Positions 42,142 to 51,496 of a stretch of 64,000 nt of DNA are shown here, piece after piece; within the stretch, counting starts at the first letter, position 1, and each line of letters opens with the position of its first letter. A program made the position numbers and the translations under genes. A model generated the notes under the pieces. That model saw only the letters and a list, made by a program, of their open reading frames with translations, did no database searches and was not told the DNA's origin. This stretch comes from Streptomyces sp. TLI_146 (GTDB lineage Bacteria; Actinomycetota; Actinomycetes; Streptomycetales; Streptomycetaceae), in assembly GCF_002846415.1 (NCBI RefSeq), contig NZ_PJMX01000001.1:1860001-1924000 (forward strand), in the 5' to 3' direction.

Positions 42142-43736
42142 GTGGTCGACATCACCGAGATCTACGTCCACTGGTACGCGGGCCGTTCGAAGAGCGAGCT
42201 GGCAGCGTCGCTGGGGGTGGACCGCAAGACGATCAGGAAGTACCTGGAGCCGGCGGAGGCGTCCGGGATCACGCCCGGCGGGCCGCCGATGCGGGAAGCC
42301 GACTGGGCCAAGCTAATCAAGAGCTGGTTTCCCGAACTCGCTGACCGGCGGCTGCGGCAGATCACCTGGCCCGACATCGACCAGCACCGCGACTACATCA
42401 AGAACCTGCTGGGGACGGTGACCGTCTCCACGATCCACCAGCGGCTCCGGGACGAGCACAAGCTGGACGTGTCGATCTCCTCGTTCCGCCGCTGGGTGCA
42501 TGCCACGCTGCCCGACGAGACGGCAAGGTCCCAGGTCACCGTCCTGCGTGATGACGTCGAGCCGGGCTCGGAGGCTCAGATCGACTACGGGCACCTGGGC
42601 CAGTGGACCAATCCGAAGACCGGCAAGCGGCACCGGATCTGGGCCTTCGTGATGGTGCTGCCGTGCTCCCGGCACATGTTCGTCCGCCCGGTCCTCTACC
42701 TGCACCAGCACGCCTGGACCGAAGCCCACGTCGCCGCCTTCCGCTACTTCGGGGGTGTCCCGCGCCGGCTGGTGCCGGACAACCTGCGGACCGGCGTCGA
42801 CAAGCCCGATCTCTACGACCCGAAGATCAACAAGGCGTATGCCGAGCTCGCCACCCACTACGGGGCACTGGTCGATCCGGCCCGCGCGGCCCGGCCCAAG
42901 GACAAGCCGCGGGTCGAACGCCCGATGCCCTACATCAGGGACTCGTTCTGGCGGGGTCGGGAGTTCACCTCGATCGAGCACATGCAGGCCGAGGCTGTGA
43001 CCTGGAGTCAGAAGGTGGCCGGCCGACGGCAGTGCCGGCCGTTGCAGGGAGCCGCTCCGATGGCGGTGTTCGAGGCTGTCGAGGCCGAGACCCTGCTGCC
43101 GCTGCCGCCCACTCCGTTCGTTCTGGCCCGTTGGTCGACGGCGGTGGTCGGGCCGGACATCCACATCAAGGTCGGCCGCACCCTCTACTCGGTTCCCTGG
43201 AAACTGATCGGCTGCCGGGTCGATGTCCGCTCGACCGCCACGATGGTGCAGGTGTTCCTCGACGGCGACCTGGTCAAGACCCACGTGGCACTTGAGCAGG
43301 GCAAACGCACTGACAGGAGCGACTACCCGCCGGAGAAGATCGCCTTCCAGATGCGCACGCCGATCTGGTGCCGGACCCAGGCATCCGAGGTCGGGGACGC
43401 CTGCCGGACCGTCGTTGACCTGCTGCTGGAGGTCAACGCGCTCTACCGGCTCCGCGCCGCCCAGGGGATCCTCGGGCTGAAGAAGAAGTACGGCGACGCG
43501 AGGCTGGAGGCCGCCTGCGCGAGGCCCTCACGGTCGGAGATCCGTCCTACCGCACCATCAAGGGCATCCTGATCGCCGGCACCGAGACCGATCCGGAGCC
43601 CGAATCCAGCGGCGACGCGGGTGCCGCGGCCTTCCTCCACGGGCCCCAGCGGCTGTTCGCCTCCGTCGCCCCGTCCGAGACGGCGGACGAGATCCACGAC
43701 GACCAGGTCCACGGCGAAGCTGAGGGAAGCATCTGA
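42142..43736 (+). CDS. istA: IS21-family transposase IstA (single-base frameshift near the end)
   Basis: An IstA integrase of about 531 residues when restored. The N-terminal HTH is SKSELAASLGVDRKTIRKYL. The DDE domain has QIDYGHLG, RLVPDNLRTGV and a KPRVERPM Glu. GTG 42142 follows GGAGAACG. The frame as written ends at 43572 with ARPSRSEIRPTAPSRAS. Adding one G after 43524 (AGG-CCC to AGG-GCC-CTC) restores ARALTVGDPSYRTIKGIL, and the frame then runs to a TGA at 43734 that overlaps the istB ATG as in other IS21 elements. Either a real lesion or a homopolymer error. Confidence 0.85.
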
Positions 43737-44509
43737 TGAGCGTGATGGATTCTGCCCTGCGTGAGTCGCTGAAGTCGCTGCGGCTCTCGGGGATGCTGGA
43801 GACCCTCGATGCCCGCCTGGCCCAGGCCCACGGCGGCGAACTCGGGCATCTGGACTTCCTCCAGGTCCTCTGCCAGGACGAGATCACCCGCCGCGAGACC
43901 GTCGCTTTCCAACGGCGCCTGGCACGGGCGAAGTTCGAGCAGCAGGTCACCCTGGAGGAATTCGACTTCACCGCCTCCTCGAAGCTCCCGGCCGCCCAGA
44001 TCCGCGACCTCGGAGCCCTGCGCTGGCTCCACTCCGGCGAGTCGGTCATCCTCTTCGGCCCGGTCGGGGTCGGAAAGACACACGTCGCCCAGGCCCTCGG
44101 CCATCTCGCGGTCCGCCAGGGCGCACACGTCCGGTTCGCCAAGACCAGCCGGATCCTCGCGGACCTCGCCGGCGGCCACGCGGACCGCACCTGGGACAAG
44201 CGGATCCGTGAACTGGTACGGCCCCACGTGCTCATCCTCGACGACTTCGCCATGCGCCAGCTCGGAGCGTCCCAGGCCGATGACCTCTATGAACTGGTCA
44301 GCGAACGGCAGGGACGGTCTTTGATCATCACCAGCAACCGGGCACCCAGCGACTGGTATCCCCTCTTCCCGAACCCGGTCGTCGCCGAGTCGCTGCTGGA
44401 CCGGCTGATCAACACCAGCCACCAGGTGATCATGAACGGTCCCAGCTACCGCCCCAACAAGCGCCCCAAGAACCCCACCGACAAGCCCGACAAGCCCCCG
44501 GTCCGCTAA
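43736..44509 (+). CDS. istB: IS21-family transposition helper ATPase IstB
   Basis: A 257-residue AAA+ ATPase. Walker A GPVGVGKT is at residues 108-115, Walker B VLILDDFAM, sensor SLIITSNRAPSDW, and the helical N terminus of IstB proteins is present (SLKSLRLSGMLETLDARLA). ATG 43736 overlaps the (restored) istA stop. It ends in a Lys/Pro-rich tail, and its 3' end overlaps the convergent passenger gene stop by 4 bp. It selects target DNA and stimulates IstA. Confidence 0.9.
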   Translation: MSVMDSALRESLKSLRLSGMLETLDARLAQAHGGELGHLDFLQVLCQDEITRRETVAFQRRLARAKFEQQVTLEEFDFTASSKLPAAQIRDLGALRWLHSGESVILFGPVGVGKTHVAQALGHLAVRQGAHVRFAKTSRILADLAGGHADRTWDKRIRELVRPHVLILDDFAMRQLGASQADDLYELVSERQGRSLIITSNRAPSDWYPLFPNPVVAESLLDRLINTSHQVIMNGPSYRPNKRPKNPTDKPDKPPVR

Positions 44510-45030
44510 CGCCCAGCCCAGTCCACGTTCCATTCCCGCGGCAGGTCCTCGTCACAGAAGACGCAGACGAAGTCCGCCTCCCGAACGATGTTCAGCTGAC
44601 TGCAGGAGGGACAGCGCCGGAACATCACCTCATGGGTGAAGCCGGAAGGGTGCTCGATCCCGGCTGCGTCCAGAGCCTTCGCGACGGCCGGCCACGAGCT
44701 GATGTCCGGGCAGAATCCGGTCGACTGGTTACTCACCTCGGCGACCACCCACTGCCCGGACTCCTCGCGGAAGCTCATCTCCCCGGCGCCCAGAACAGGG
44801 CCACCGCCAGCACACACCACGTGCTCGCTCCGGCGCGGCGCGAGCCGCAGCACACCCGCCAAGTCGATGACGAACGTGAAAGGCTCGGCCAGCTCCACCG
44901 CTGCCAGAGCCGAAGCCCAGTCGTCGAAGTCCGCCGCCGAGTGGATGCCTCGGCCCTCAGCCTCCGGCCGGACAAGGGCCCGCAGATCAGGCGGTCCCAC
45001 ATACCGATAGCTCCACCCCAGCAAGTTCAC
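44506..45030 (-). CDS. IS21 passenger gene: hypothetical zinc-ribbon protein
   Basis: A 174-residue protein lying between istB and the IS right end, on the opposite strand. The N-terminal part (VNLLGWSYRYVGPPDLRALV, with TFVIDLAGVLRLAPRRSEHV) is alpha/beta; the C terminus has two C-x2-C pairs (RRCPSCSQLN and FVCVFCDEDL), a likely zinc ribbon. GTG 45030 or TTG 45039 could start it. Being inside the IS ends means it moves with the element. Function unknown; immunity or regulatory cargo is speculation. Confidence 0.65.
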   Translation of the reverse strand: MNLLGWSYRYVGPPDLRALVRPEAEGRGIHSAADFDDWASALAAVELAEPFTFVIDLAGVLRLAPRRSEHVVCAGGGPVLGAGEMSFREESGQWVVAEVSNQSTGFCPDISSWPAVAKALDAAGIEHPSGFTHEVMFRRCPSCSQLNIVREADFVCVFCDEDLPREWNVDWAGR

Positions 45031-45184
45031 GCAGGCCAACCTAACGCCCGCCCGAGGCCAGGGCCTGGGGAATTACGTGAACTTACCCCTGGGGAATAAC
45101 GAGAACGTTCACAGGCATCGAACTGAGACATCGCAGGTCAGCGGTTCGCCCTGCTCGCCATCCGAACAGGCGCGCTGAGGATGT

Positions 45185-45290
45185 GCCACGTCTCGTGAGA
45201 CTGAACCGTGTGCCAACGCCGTGAGACTGCGGGAACCCTGCTGGTCAGGAATCCTGCCTATGCCACGAGCTGCGAGTTCCTACAGCTGCC
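45185..45290. repeat. Imperfect direct repeat, right copy (about 105 bp)
   Basis: Partner of 40369-40475: GCCACGT, TGAGACTGAACCG, CTGGTCAG, CACGAGC and CCTACAG occur in matching order. It lies between the IS21 right end and the GNAT remnant. Confidence 0.55.
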
Positions 45291-45322
45291 GCAAGGCATC
45301 CGGCAGACGGTCGAGCAGTCGC

Positions 45323-45752
45323 CTACGCGCGGGCCGTCGCCGCCCAGACCGCCCCCAGCTCCATCAGCCTCCGGCGGAGCTGGCCTCGCTGCTCCTCAAA
45401 GACCAGCGAGGTGGGCGACAGGACAAAGACGTTGTCCCGGTAGTGGAGGAATCCGATCCGCTCCCACCCCCTGGCGATCTTCGCCGTGATGCGGTCCCAC
45501 TCGGCTTCGTCGCGCAGCCGGTCCGCGCTCAGGTCAGAGACCCCCGGAGAACCACGCCACGGCCCGGCATCCGGGCATCAGCCGGAAGATGGCTTCGATA
45601 GCGAGCGTGATCCCCAGACCCTGTCCTCTCCATTCCGGGCTCAGGGCGACACGGTCCATGACGAGTGTAGGGAGCGCGATTTCATGAGCACTGGCTCCTG
45701 CGGAAACACCGGAATCCGCGTCTGGTGAGCAGTGCGAGGGGTCGGTGATCAT
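45323..45752 (-). pseudogene. GNAT-like protein, C-terminal half
   Basis: The minus-strand frame encodes LPTLVMDRVALSPEWRGQGL followed by GITLAIEAIF, the acetyl-CoA-binding R/Q-x2-G-x-G/A motif of a GNAT fold. Near 45541-45545 (CCCCC) the frame breaks; dropping one base continues into SDLSADRLRDEAEWDRITAK and so on to TAG 45323-45325. The N-terminal half is absent here; sequence fitting it is at 52103-52534 in the same orientation, beyond module 3. Confidence 0.6.
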
Positions 45753-46204
45753 GAGCAGAGTTGGTCGTAGGGCTCCGAAGGGGAGTCACTGCCGGTAGCG
45801 GGCCCTGGTTCCGGTGCCGCGAGGATGATGTGTTTTCCACGTTCTCCGTATGAAGCTGCTTGGGGCTGGGGGAGCTTCAATGGTCGCGAGGATCGCCGGT
45901 TACCCAAACCGGGGATCGTCGGCCATGTTGCGGTCGCTTCGTGGGGTTGTCCCAAGTGGGGGGACAGCGGTTCGGGCTCCGTAGCACTCGCAGGACACTG
46001 CGCCGTCAACGGCCAGGCCGGGACAACGTGAGTACCCCGGACATGGGTCGTGCCTGCAGCAGCTTGGCTCTGTGCGGTCACGGGGCACGGCCGGGACTGG
46101 AACGAGGTGGGCCACCGAGCGGGATGGCGGGGTGATTCAGCTGCACGGGGTTGCGTGTGCGGCTAGCCTGAAGGGCTCGGGAATTGCGTTCGGGGGTGGG
46201 CGTC
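45753..46204. other. Gap upstream of module 3
   Basis: No supportable gene. The region should hold the promoter for the hydrolase-caspase pair. Overlapping frames are present but none has a ribosome site or protein-like composition. Confidence 0.45.
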
Positions 46205-47098
46205 ATGGCGCGAGTGGTGCTGGTCCATGGGGTTGGCCAGCAGTACGAGGGGCCGGAGCTTCTGTCGCTGCGGCTGGGGGCTGCGCTGCGTGACGGTGTG
46301 CGTCTGGCGTCGGGGGTGCGGCTGGCGCCGGAGGATGTGGCGTGTGCGTTCTACGGGAACGTGTTCGTCGAACCCGGTACACGGTCTGACGACCTGCCGC
46401 CGTGGGACGAGCACGACGTTGAGGAGGGGCTGGAAGCGGACCTTCTCGACGCGTGGTGGCAGCAGGCTGCGGCGGTGGATGACAAGGTTCCTCCCGTGGA
46501 GGAGGACGGCACCCGCGGAGCGGTGGCGTTCGGTGCGTCGCGGTTGCTCTTGTCGCAGCGGGTGCGGTCGGCTCTGGACGCTTTGTCGGGGGCACGGTTT
46601 TTCAAGCCGGTGACGGAGCGGATGCTGATCGGAGAGCTGAAGCAGGTACGCCGCTACCTTGACGAGCCGCCTGTCTGGCAGGCGGCGCGCGCCGCGGTGG
46701 CTGCGGAGATCAGTGCGGACACGAGGGTGGTGGTCGCGCATTCGCTGGGGTCCGTGGTGGCGTACGAGGCGCTGTGCGAGCACCCGCAGTGGCCGGTGAC
46801 GGACCTGGTGACGGTGGGCTCGCCGCTGGGCCTACCAGTGATCTTCGACCGCCTCAGCCCACTGCCGATCGACGGGCGCGGGGCCTGGCCGGGGGGCGTG
46901 GTGCGGCGGTGGACGAACATTGCCGACCAGGGCGACATCGTCGCCCTGGTGAACGCCTTGGAGCCCCACTTCGTTGCCGGGCCTGCCCAAGCGGTGGTGG
47001 ACCGGACGATCACCAACGGGGTGCAGATGCATGATCTCCAGCGGTATCTGACAGCGCCGAAGACCGGCGCCGCGATCACTGCCGGATTGCAGGAATAG
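46205..47098 (+). CDS. Alpha/beta-hydrolase, probable effector/partner of caspase-STAND (module 3)
   Basis: A 297-residue alpha/beta-hydrolase. It opens ARVVLVHGVGQQYEG (oxyanion HG), has the nucleophile elbow VVVAHSLGSVVAYEAL (Ser180), candidate acid Asp241 or Asp244 in WTNIADQGDIVALV, and His276 in VQMHDLQRYL. Residues 60-150 form a helical insertion. No signal peptide. ATG 46205 gives the normal start of the fold. It lies 2 bp upstream of the caspase-STAND gene and is surely co-transcribed. A lipase/esterase acting on membranes or an acyl substrate is likely; the pairing suggests a second effector or a regulatory hydrolase. Confidence 0.75.
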   Translation: MARVVLVHGVGQQYEGPELLSLRLGAALRDGVRLASGVRLAPEDVACAFYGNVFVEPGTRSDDLPPWDEHDVEEGLEADLLDAWWQQAAAVDDKVPPVEEDGTRGAVAFGASRLLLSQRVRSALDALSGARFFKPVTERMLIGELKQVRRYLDEPPVWQAARAAVAAEISADTRVVVAHSLGSVVAYEALCEHPQWPVTDLVTVGSPLGLPVIFDRLSPLPIDGRGAWPGGVVRRWTNIADQGDIVALVNALEPHFVAGPAQAVVDRTITNGVQMHDLQRYLTAPKTGAAITAGLQE

Positions 47099-47100
47099 CG

Positions 47101-50100
47101 ATGGCACCGGCACCGCAGCCGTCTCGTCGGACGGGCTCGGAAAAGGGGCGCCGCTTCCTGATCACCACCGGCGTGGAGACCTACCAGGATCCGGGGGTCA
47201 GTGATCTGCCCGGGGCGATACGGGACGCGGAGCGGGTTCGCGTGCTGCTGGAGCCGATGGGGTACACGCACGTTCTTCCCGACCTAGTCCGCAACCCGAC
47301 CCGGGCCATGCTCGCCGAGGGCATCGAGAACTGGGCGGAAGAGACGCTGCTGGGCCCGCAGGACATCGTGGTGGTGTACTTCGCCGGCCACGGCATCCGC
47401 GCCGCCGACCGCCACTACCTCCAGTGCGTCGACAGCCAGCCCCACCTCCGTGCACGCGCCCTTCCGGCTGAAGACTTGGCACGCTCGCTGGTGATGAGCG
47501 AGGTCGGGCACCTGCTGGTCATGCTGGACACCTGCTATGCAGCGGCCGGAACGCAGGACATCAACCGGGTGGCCGGGGAACTCGCCCACCTCCACCGCCA
47601 ACGGGCGAACCGGTGGCACCTGGCGGCTGCCCGTGCCAAGGACCGTGCCAGGGACACCGCGTTCGTGGACGCGCTCACCGATGCATTCGCCCATCCCCGG
47701 CATGGTCCGACCCAGCAGTTCATGAGCGTGCGGGAAGTCACCGAACGCATCAACGAGTCCTTCGCCGAGCGCCGAATGCTCCAGCAGGCTCGTCTGACCA
47801 CGTCCGAGACCGACGGCCAGGACCTCTTCTTCCCCAGCCGCATCTTCATCCCCGGGCTGCCCGCCGACGGCATCGACCTCGCCGCCCTGGCCCGGCTGCG
47901 TCACCGGCACGCAGGGTTCTTCGGCCCGCGCAGCCGGGGTGTGGAACATGCCGGCGAGCACGGCGACTACTTCACCGGCCGCAGCCGTGCGCTGAACGAA
48001 CTCACGGCATTTCTCACTGCGCCCGCCGCCGCACACGACCGCAAGGCCCGCGTCGTCACGGGGAAGCCCGGCTCCGGCAAGTCGGCTCTGCTGGGACGCC
48101 TGCTGGCGCAACTCGACTCCTCTCCTCCGCAAGCCACAGGGCCCGTGCCCGCGGTATGGCACGGGGCCCCGCCGGAGACAGGGGGAAGCCAGCCCCGGCT
48201 GGGGTTGCCGCCGGTGATTGCCCTGCATGCACGCCGAGTCCCGATGGAGGATCTGGCGGCCGACCTGGCCGCTGCTTTGGGCCTGTCGGCCGGTGCCGGC
48301 CGTGACGACATCCTCACCGTCCTGGGAACCCGCACCGACCAGGTGGCTGTCGTGGTCGACTCTCTGGACGAGGCCGGAACCGCAGGCGATGCCCGCGAGA
48401 GCCTGCGCGTCGCCCGTGAACTCCTCCAGCCCCTGTCCGTGCTGCCGTCCGTGCGGCTCGTGATCGGCACCCGCCACCCGCAAATCCGTGCCCTCGGCCA
48501 GGCCGTCCATCTCATCGACCTTGACAAGCCGGCCTACCTCACCACAGGCGACATCGCCGCCTACGTACAGGCCCTCCTCGAAGACGCCCAGGACCCCCAC
48601 TCCCGCTCGCCCTACCGTGACCGGCACGATCTGGCGGCTACCGTCGCTGAGGGCATCGCCCGGCGCGCCGGTTCATCCTTCCTGGTAGCGCGGATGACCG
48701 CGCGCGCTCTCGTCCACGGCCAGATCCACATCGACACCGGCCAGCCCGGCTGGCGCGAACGCCTGCCCAGTGACGCCGGGGAGGCATTCGCCGCCTACCT
48801 CGACCGCTTTGGCCCCGAGCGTCCCAAAGCCGAACGGCTCCTGCGCCCACTCGCCTACGCCCAAGGAGCGGGCCTGCCCTGGTCCACCCTCTGGGCACCG
48901 CTCGCCGAAGCCCTCTCCGGCGTGCCCTGCTCCAACGAAGACCTCGACTGGCTCCACACCCACGCTGGCGCCTACATCACCGAAACCTCCTCACCCGACG
49001 GATCCGCCTACCGCCTCTTCCACGAGACCATGGCCGAACACCTGCGCCGCCCCGTTCGCGAAGCCGACGACCATGCCCTCATCGCCCGCACACTCGCCCG
49101 CCTCGTCCCCACCGACCCAGCAACCAACTTCACCGACTGGCCCGCGGCCCACCGCTACATCCCCCGCCACCTCGCCACCCACGCCGCCGCCGGAAACATC
49201 CTCAACGACTTCGTACGGGACGCCGAGTACCTCGTCCACGCTCACCCCGCCCACCTCCTGAACGCGTTCGCCCTGCACACTCCAGCCATGCAAACGGCCG
49301 ACGCCCTCCTCGCCGCCGCCATCTACCGCGCCTCCGCCAACATCCACAACGCTCTCACCCCCGACCAACGCCGTGACATCCTCGCCATCGACGCCGCCCG
49401 CTACCAGCAATCCCACCTCGCCGCCTGCCTGTCACACACCCGGCCTTGGAGACCCCGCTGGGCCACCGGCGCTCTCGTCAACCCTGCCCACCACGCCACC
49501 CTCACCGGCCACACCCGCAGGGTGAACGGGGTGGCGGTAGCGCAGATCGATGGCCGCCCGCACGCCGTGACCACCAGCTACGACGGGTCGGTGCGGGTGT
49601 GGGACTTGGAGGCAGGAACCGAACGCGCCGCCCTCGCCGGCCACACCAGCGAGGTGCACGGGGTGGCGGTAGCGCAGATCGATGGCCGCCCGCACGCCGT
49701 GACCACCAGCTACGACGGGTCGGTGCGGGTGTGGGACTTGGAGGCAGGAACCGAACGCGCCGCCCTCACCGGCCACACCCGCAGGGTGAACGCAGTGGCG
49801 GTAGCGCAGATCGATGGCCGCCCGCACGCCGTCACCACCAGCAACGACTGCACGGTGCGGGTGTGGGACCTGGAGGCAGGAACCGAACGCGCCGCCCTCA
49901 CCGGCCACACCAGCAGGGTGAACGGGGTGGCGGTAGCGCAGATCGATGGCCGCCCGCACGCCGTCACCACCAGCAACGACTGCACGGTGCGGGTGTGGGA
50001 CCTGGAGGCGGAAACCGAACGTGCCATTCTCGCCGGCCACACCAGCGAGGTGAACGCGGTGGCGGTAGCGCAGATCGATGGCCGCCCGCACGCCGTCACC

Positions 50101-51450
50101 ACCAGCTACGACGGGTCGGTGCGGGTGTGGGACTTGGAGGCGGGAACCGAACGTGCCATCCTCACCGGGCACATCGGCTCGGTAACCGCGGTGGCGGTAG
50201 CGCAGATCGATGGCCGCCCGCACGCCGTCACCACCAGCAACGACGGGTCGGTGCGGGTGTGGGACTTGGAGGCAGGAACCGAACGCGCCGCCCTCACCGG
50301 CCACACCAGCTGGGTGAACGGGGTGGCGATAGCGCAGATTGACGGCCGCCCGCACGCCGTCACCACCAGCAACGACTGCACGGTGCGGGTGTGGGACCTG
50401 GGAGTGGGGGCCGAACGCGCCGCCCTCACCGGCCACATCGGCTCGGTAACCGCGGTGGCGGTAGCGCAGATCGATGGCCGCCCGCACGCCGTCACCACCA
50501 GCAACGACTGCACGGTGCGGGTGTGGGACCTGGGAGTGGGGGCCGAACGCGCCATCCTCGCCGGCCACACCAGCGAGGTGAACGCGGTGGCGGTAGCGCA
50601 GATCGAGGATCGCCCGCACGCCGTCACCACCAGCAACGACTGCACGGTGCGGGTGTGGGACCTGGGAGTGGGGGCCGAACGCGCCATCCTCACCGGGCAC
50701 ATCGGCTCGGTAACCGCGGTGGCGGTAGCGCAGATCGATGGCCGCCCGCACGCCGTCACCACCAGCTACGACGGGTCGGTGCGGGTGTGGGACTTGGAGG
50801 CAGGAACCGAACGCGCCATCCTCACCGGCCACACCGACTGGGTGAACGCGGTGGCGGTAGCGCAGATTGACGGCCGCCCGCACGCCGTCACCACCAGCAA
50901 CGACTGCACGGTGCGGGTGTGGGACCTGGGAGTGGGGGCCGAACGCGCCATCCTCACCGGCCACACCAGCTCGGTAACCGCGGTGGCGATAGCGCAGATC
51001 GACGGCCGCCCGCACGCCGTCACCACCAGCAAGGACGAGTCGGTGCGGGTGTGGGACTTGGAGGCAGGAACCGAACGCGCCATCCTCACCGGCCACACCG
51101 ACTGGGTGAACGCGGTGGCGGTAGCGCAGATCGACGGCCGCCCGCACGCCGTCACCACCAGCAACGACTGCACGGTGCGGCTATGGGACCTGGGAGTGGG
51201 GGCCGAACGCGCCGCCCTCACCGGCCACACCGACTGGGTGAACGCGGTGGCGGTAGCGCAGATCGATGGCCGCCCGCACGCCGTCACCACCAGCAACGAC
51301 TGCACGGTGCGGCTATGGGACCTGGTTTCAGCACGTCCCATAGCAGTGGCCTACACACCGTTGCCGGTCTCCGGGCTTGTTGTGCACGACCGCGCCGCCA
51401 TTTTGGGGATGACAAGCGAGATTGTGGTCCTTGAGCGAGTGCAGGAATAG
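47101..51450 (+). CDS. Caspase-STAND NTPase-WD40 protein (NLR-like), module 3
   Basis: A 1449-residue protein. Residues 17-250 are a caspase/metacaspase-like peptidase with catalytic His97 (VVYFAGHGIR) and Cys145 (LVMLDTCYAAAG). Residues about 290-780 are a STAND NTPase with Walker A GKPGSGKS at 321-328 and Walker B VAVVVDSLDEAG (Asp420). Residues about 801-1415 are 14 WD40 repeats of 44 residues, enough for two seven-bladed propellers. It ends ILGMTSEIVVLERVQE. The layout matches bacterial apoptosis-like sensors: propellers bind a trigger, the STAND assembles, and the caspase cleaves targets. ATG 47101 is two bases after the hydrolase stop. Confidence 0.9.
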   Translation: MAPAPQPSRRTGSEKGRRFLITTGVETYQDPGVSDLPGAIRDAERVRVLLEPMGYTHVLPDLVRNPTRAMLAEGIENWAEETLLGPQDIVVVYFAGHGIRAADRHYLQCVDSQPHLRARALPAEDLARSLVMSEVGHLLVMLDTCYAAAGTQDINRVAGELAHLHRQRANRWHLAAARAKDRARDTAFVDALTDAFAHPRHGPTQQFMSVREVTERINESFAERRMLQQARLTTSETDGQDLFFPSRIFIPGLPADGIDLAALARLRHRHAGFFGPRSRGVEHAGEHGDYFTGRSRALNELTAFLTAPAAAHDRKARVVTGKPGSGKSALLGRLLAQLDSSPPQATGPVPAVWHGAPPETGGSQPRLGLPPVIALHARRVPMEDLAADLAAALGLSAGAGRDDILTVLGTRTDQVAVVVDSLDEAGTAGDARESLRVARELLQPLSVLPSVRLVIGTRHPQIRALGQAVHLIDLDKPAYLTTGDIAAYVQALLEDAQDPHSRSPYRDRHDLAATVAEGIARRAGSSFLVARMTARALVHGQIHIDTGQPGWRERLPSDAGEAFAAYLDRFGPERPKAERLLRPLAYAQGAGLPWSTLWAPLAEALSGVPCSNEDLDWLHTHAGAYITETSSPDGSAYRLFHETMAEHLRRPVREADDHALIARTLARLVPTDPATNFTDWPAAHRYIPRHLATHAAAGNILNDFVRDAEYLVHAHPAHLLNAFALHTPAMQTADALLAAAIYRASANIHNALTPDQRRDILAIDAARYQQSHLAACLSHTRPWRPRWATGALVNPAHHATLTGHTRRVNGVAVAQIDGRPHAVTTSYDGSVRVWDLEAGTERAALAGHTSEVHGVAVAQIDGRPHAVTTSYDGSVRVWDLEAGTERAALTGHTRRVNAVAVAQIDGRPHAVTTSNDCTVRVWDLEAGTERAALTGHTSRVNGVAVAQIDGRPHAVTTSNDCTVRVWDLEAETERAILAGHTSEVNAVAVAQIDGRPHAVTTSYDGSVRVWDLEAGTERAILTGHIGSVTAVAVAQIDGRPHAVTTSNDGSVRVWDLEAGTERAALTGHTSWVNGVAIAQIDGRPHAVTTSNDCTVRVWDLGVGAERAALTGHIGSVTAVAVAQIDGRPHAVTTSNDCTVRVWDLGVGAERAILAGHTSEVNAVAVAQIEDRPHAVTTSNDCTVRVWDLGVGAERAILTGHIGSVTAVAVAQIDGRPHAVTTSYDGSVRVWDLEAGTERAILTGHTDWVNAVAVAQIDGRPHAVTTSNDCTVRVWDLGVGAERAILTGHTSSVTAVAIAQIDGRPHAVTTSKDESVRVWDLEAGTERAILTGHTDWVNAVAVAQIDGRPHAVTTSNDCTVRLWDLGVGAERAALTGHTDWVNAVAVAQIDGRPHAVTTSNDCTVRLWDLVSARPIAVAYTPLPVSGLVVHDRAAILGMTSEIVVLERVQE
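49501..51349 (+). repeat. Fourteen tandem 132-bp WD40-coding repeats
   Basis: The 132-bp units share VAVAQIDGRPHAVTTS almost unchanged; variation is confined to the DA-loop (TRRVN, TSEVN, IGSVT, TDWVN) and to two alternating strand types (WDLEAGTER and WDLGVGAER). High DNA identity indicates recent expansion or conversion. Confidence 0.9.
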
Positions 51451-51496
51451 TGAGAATTTCGGCGCCAGAGCCTGTCCCACACCGGGCTGGCAGGCG

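Larger units (their letters stand above)
40527..45113 (+). mobile_element. IS21-family insertion sequence with passenger gene and nested IS110
   Basis: The left end TGTGAGCGTTCACGTTTTTC at 40527 matches the reverse complement of the right end (TGTGAACGTTCTCGTTATTC read from 45113) at 17 of 20 positions; both ends are TG...CA as expected. The 5 bases GGCAT at 40522-40526 are repeated at 45114-45118 as target duplication. Inside are an antisense IS110 transposase gene, istA (frame broken), istB, and a minus-strand passenger gene before the right end. The right end carries two internal repeats beginning CCTGGGGAAT (45064 and 45088), like IS21 multiple terminal repeats. The nested IS110 is inserted between the left end and istA. 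Confidence 0.85.
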
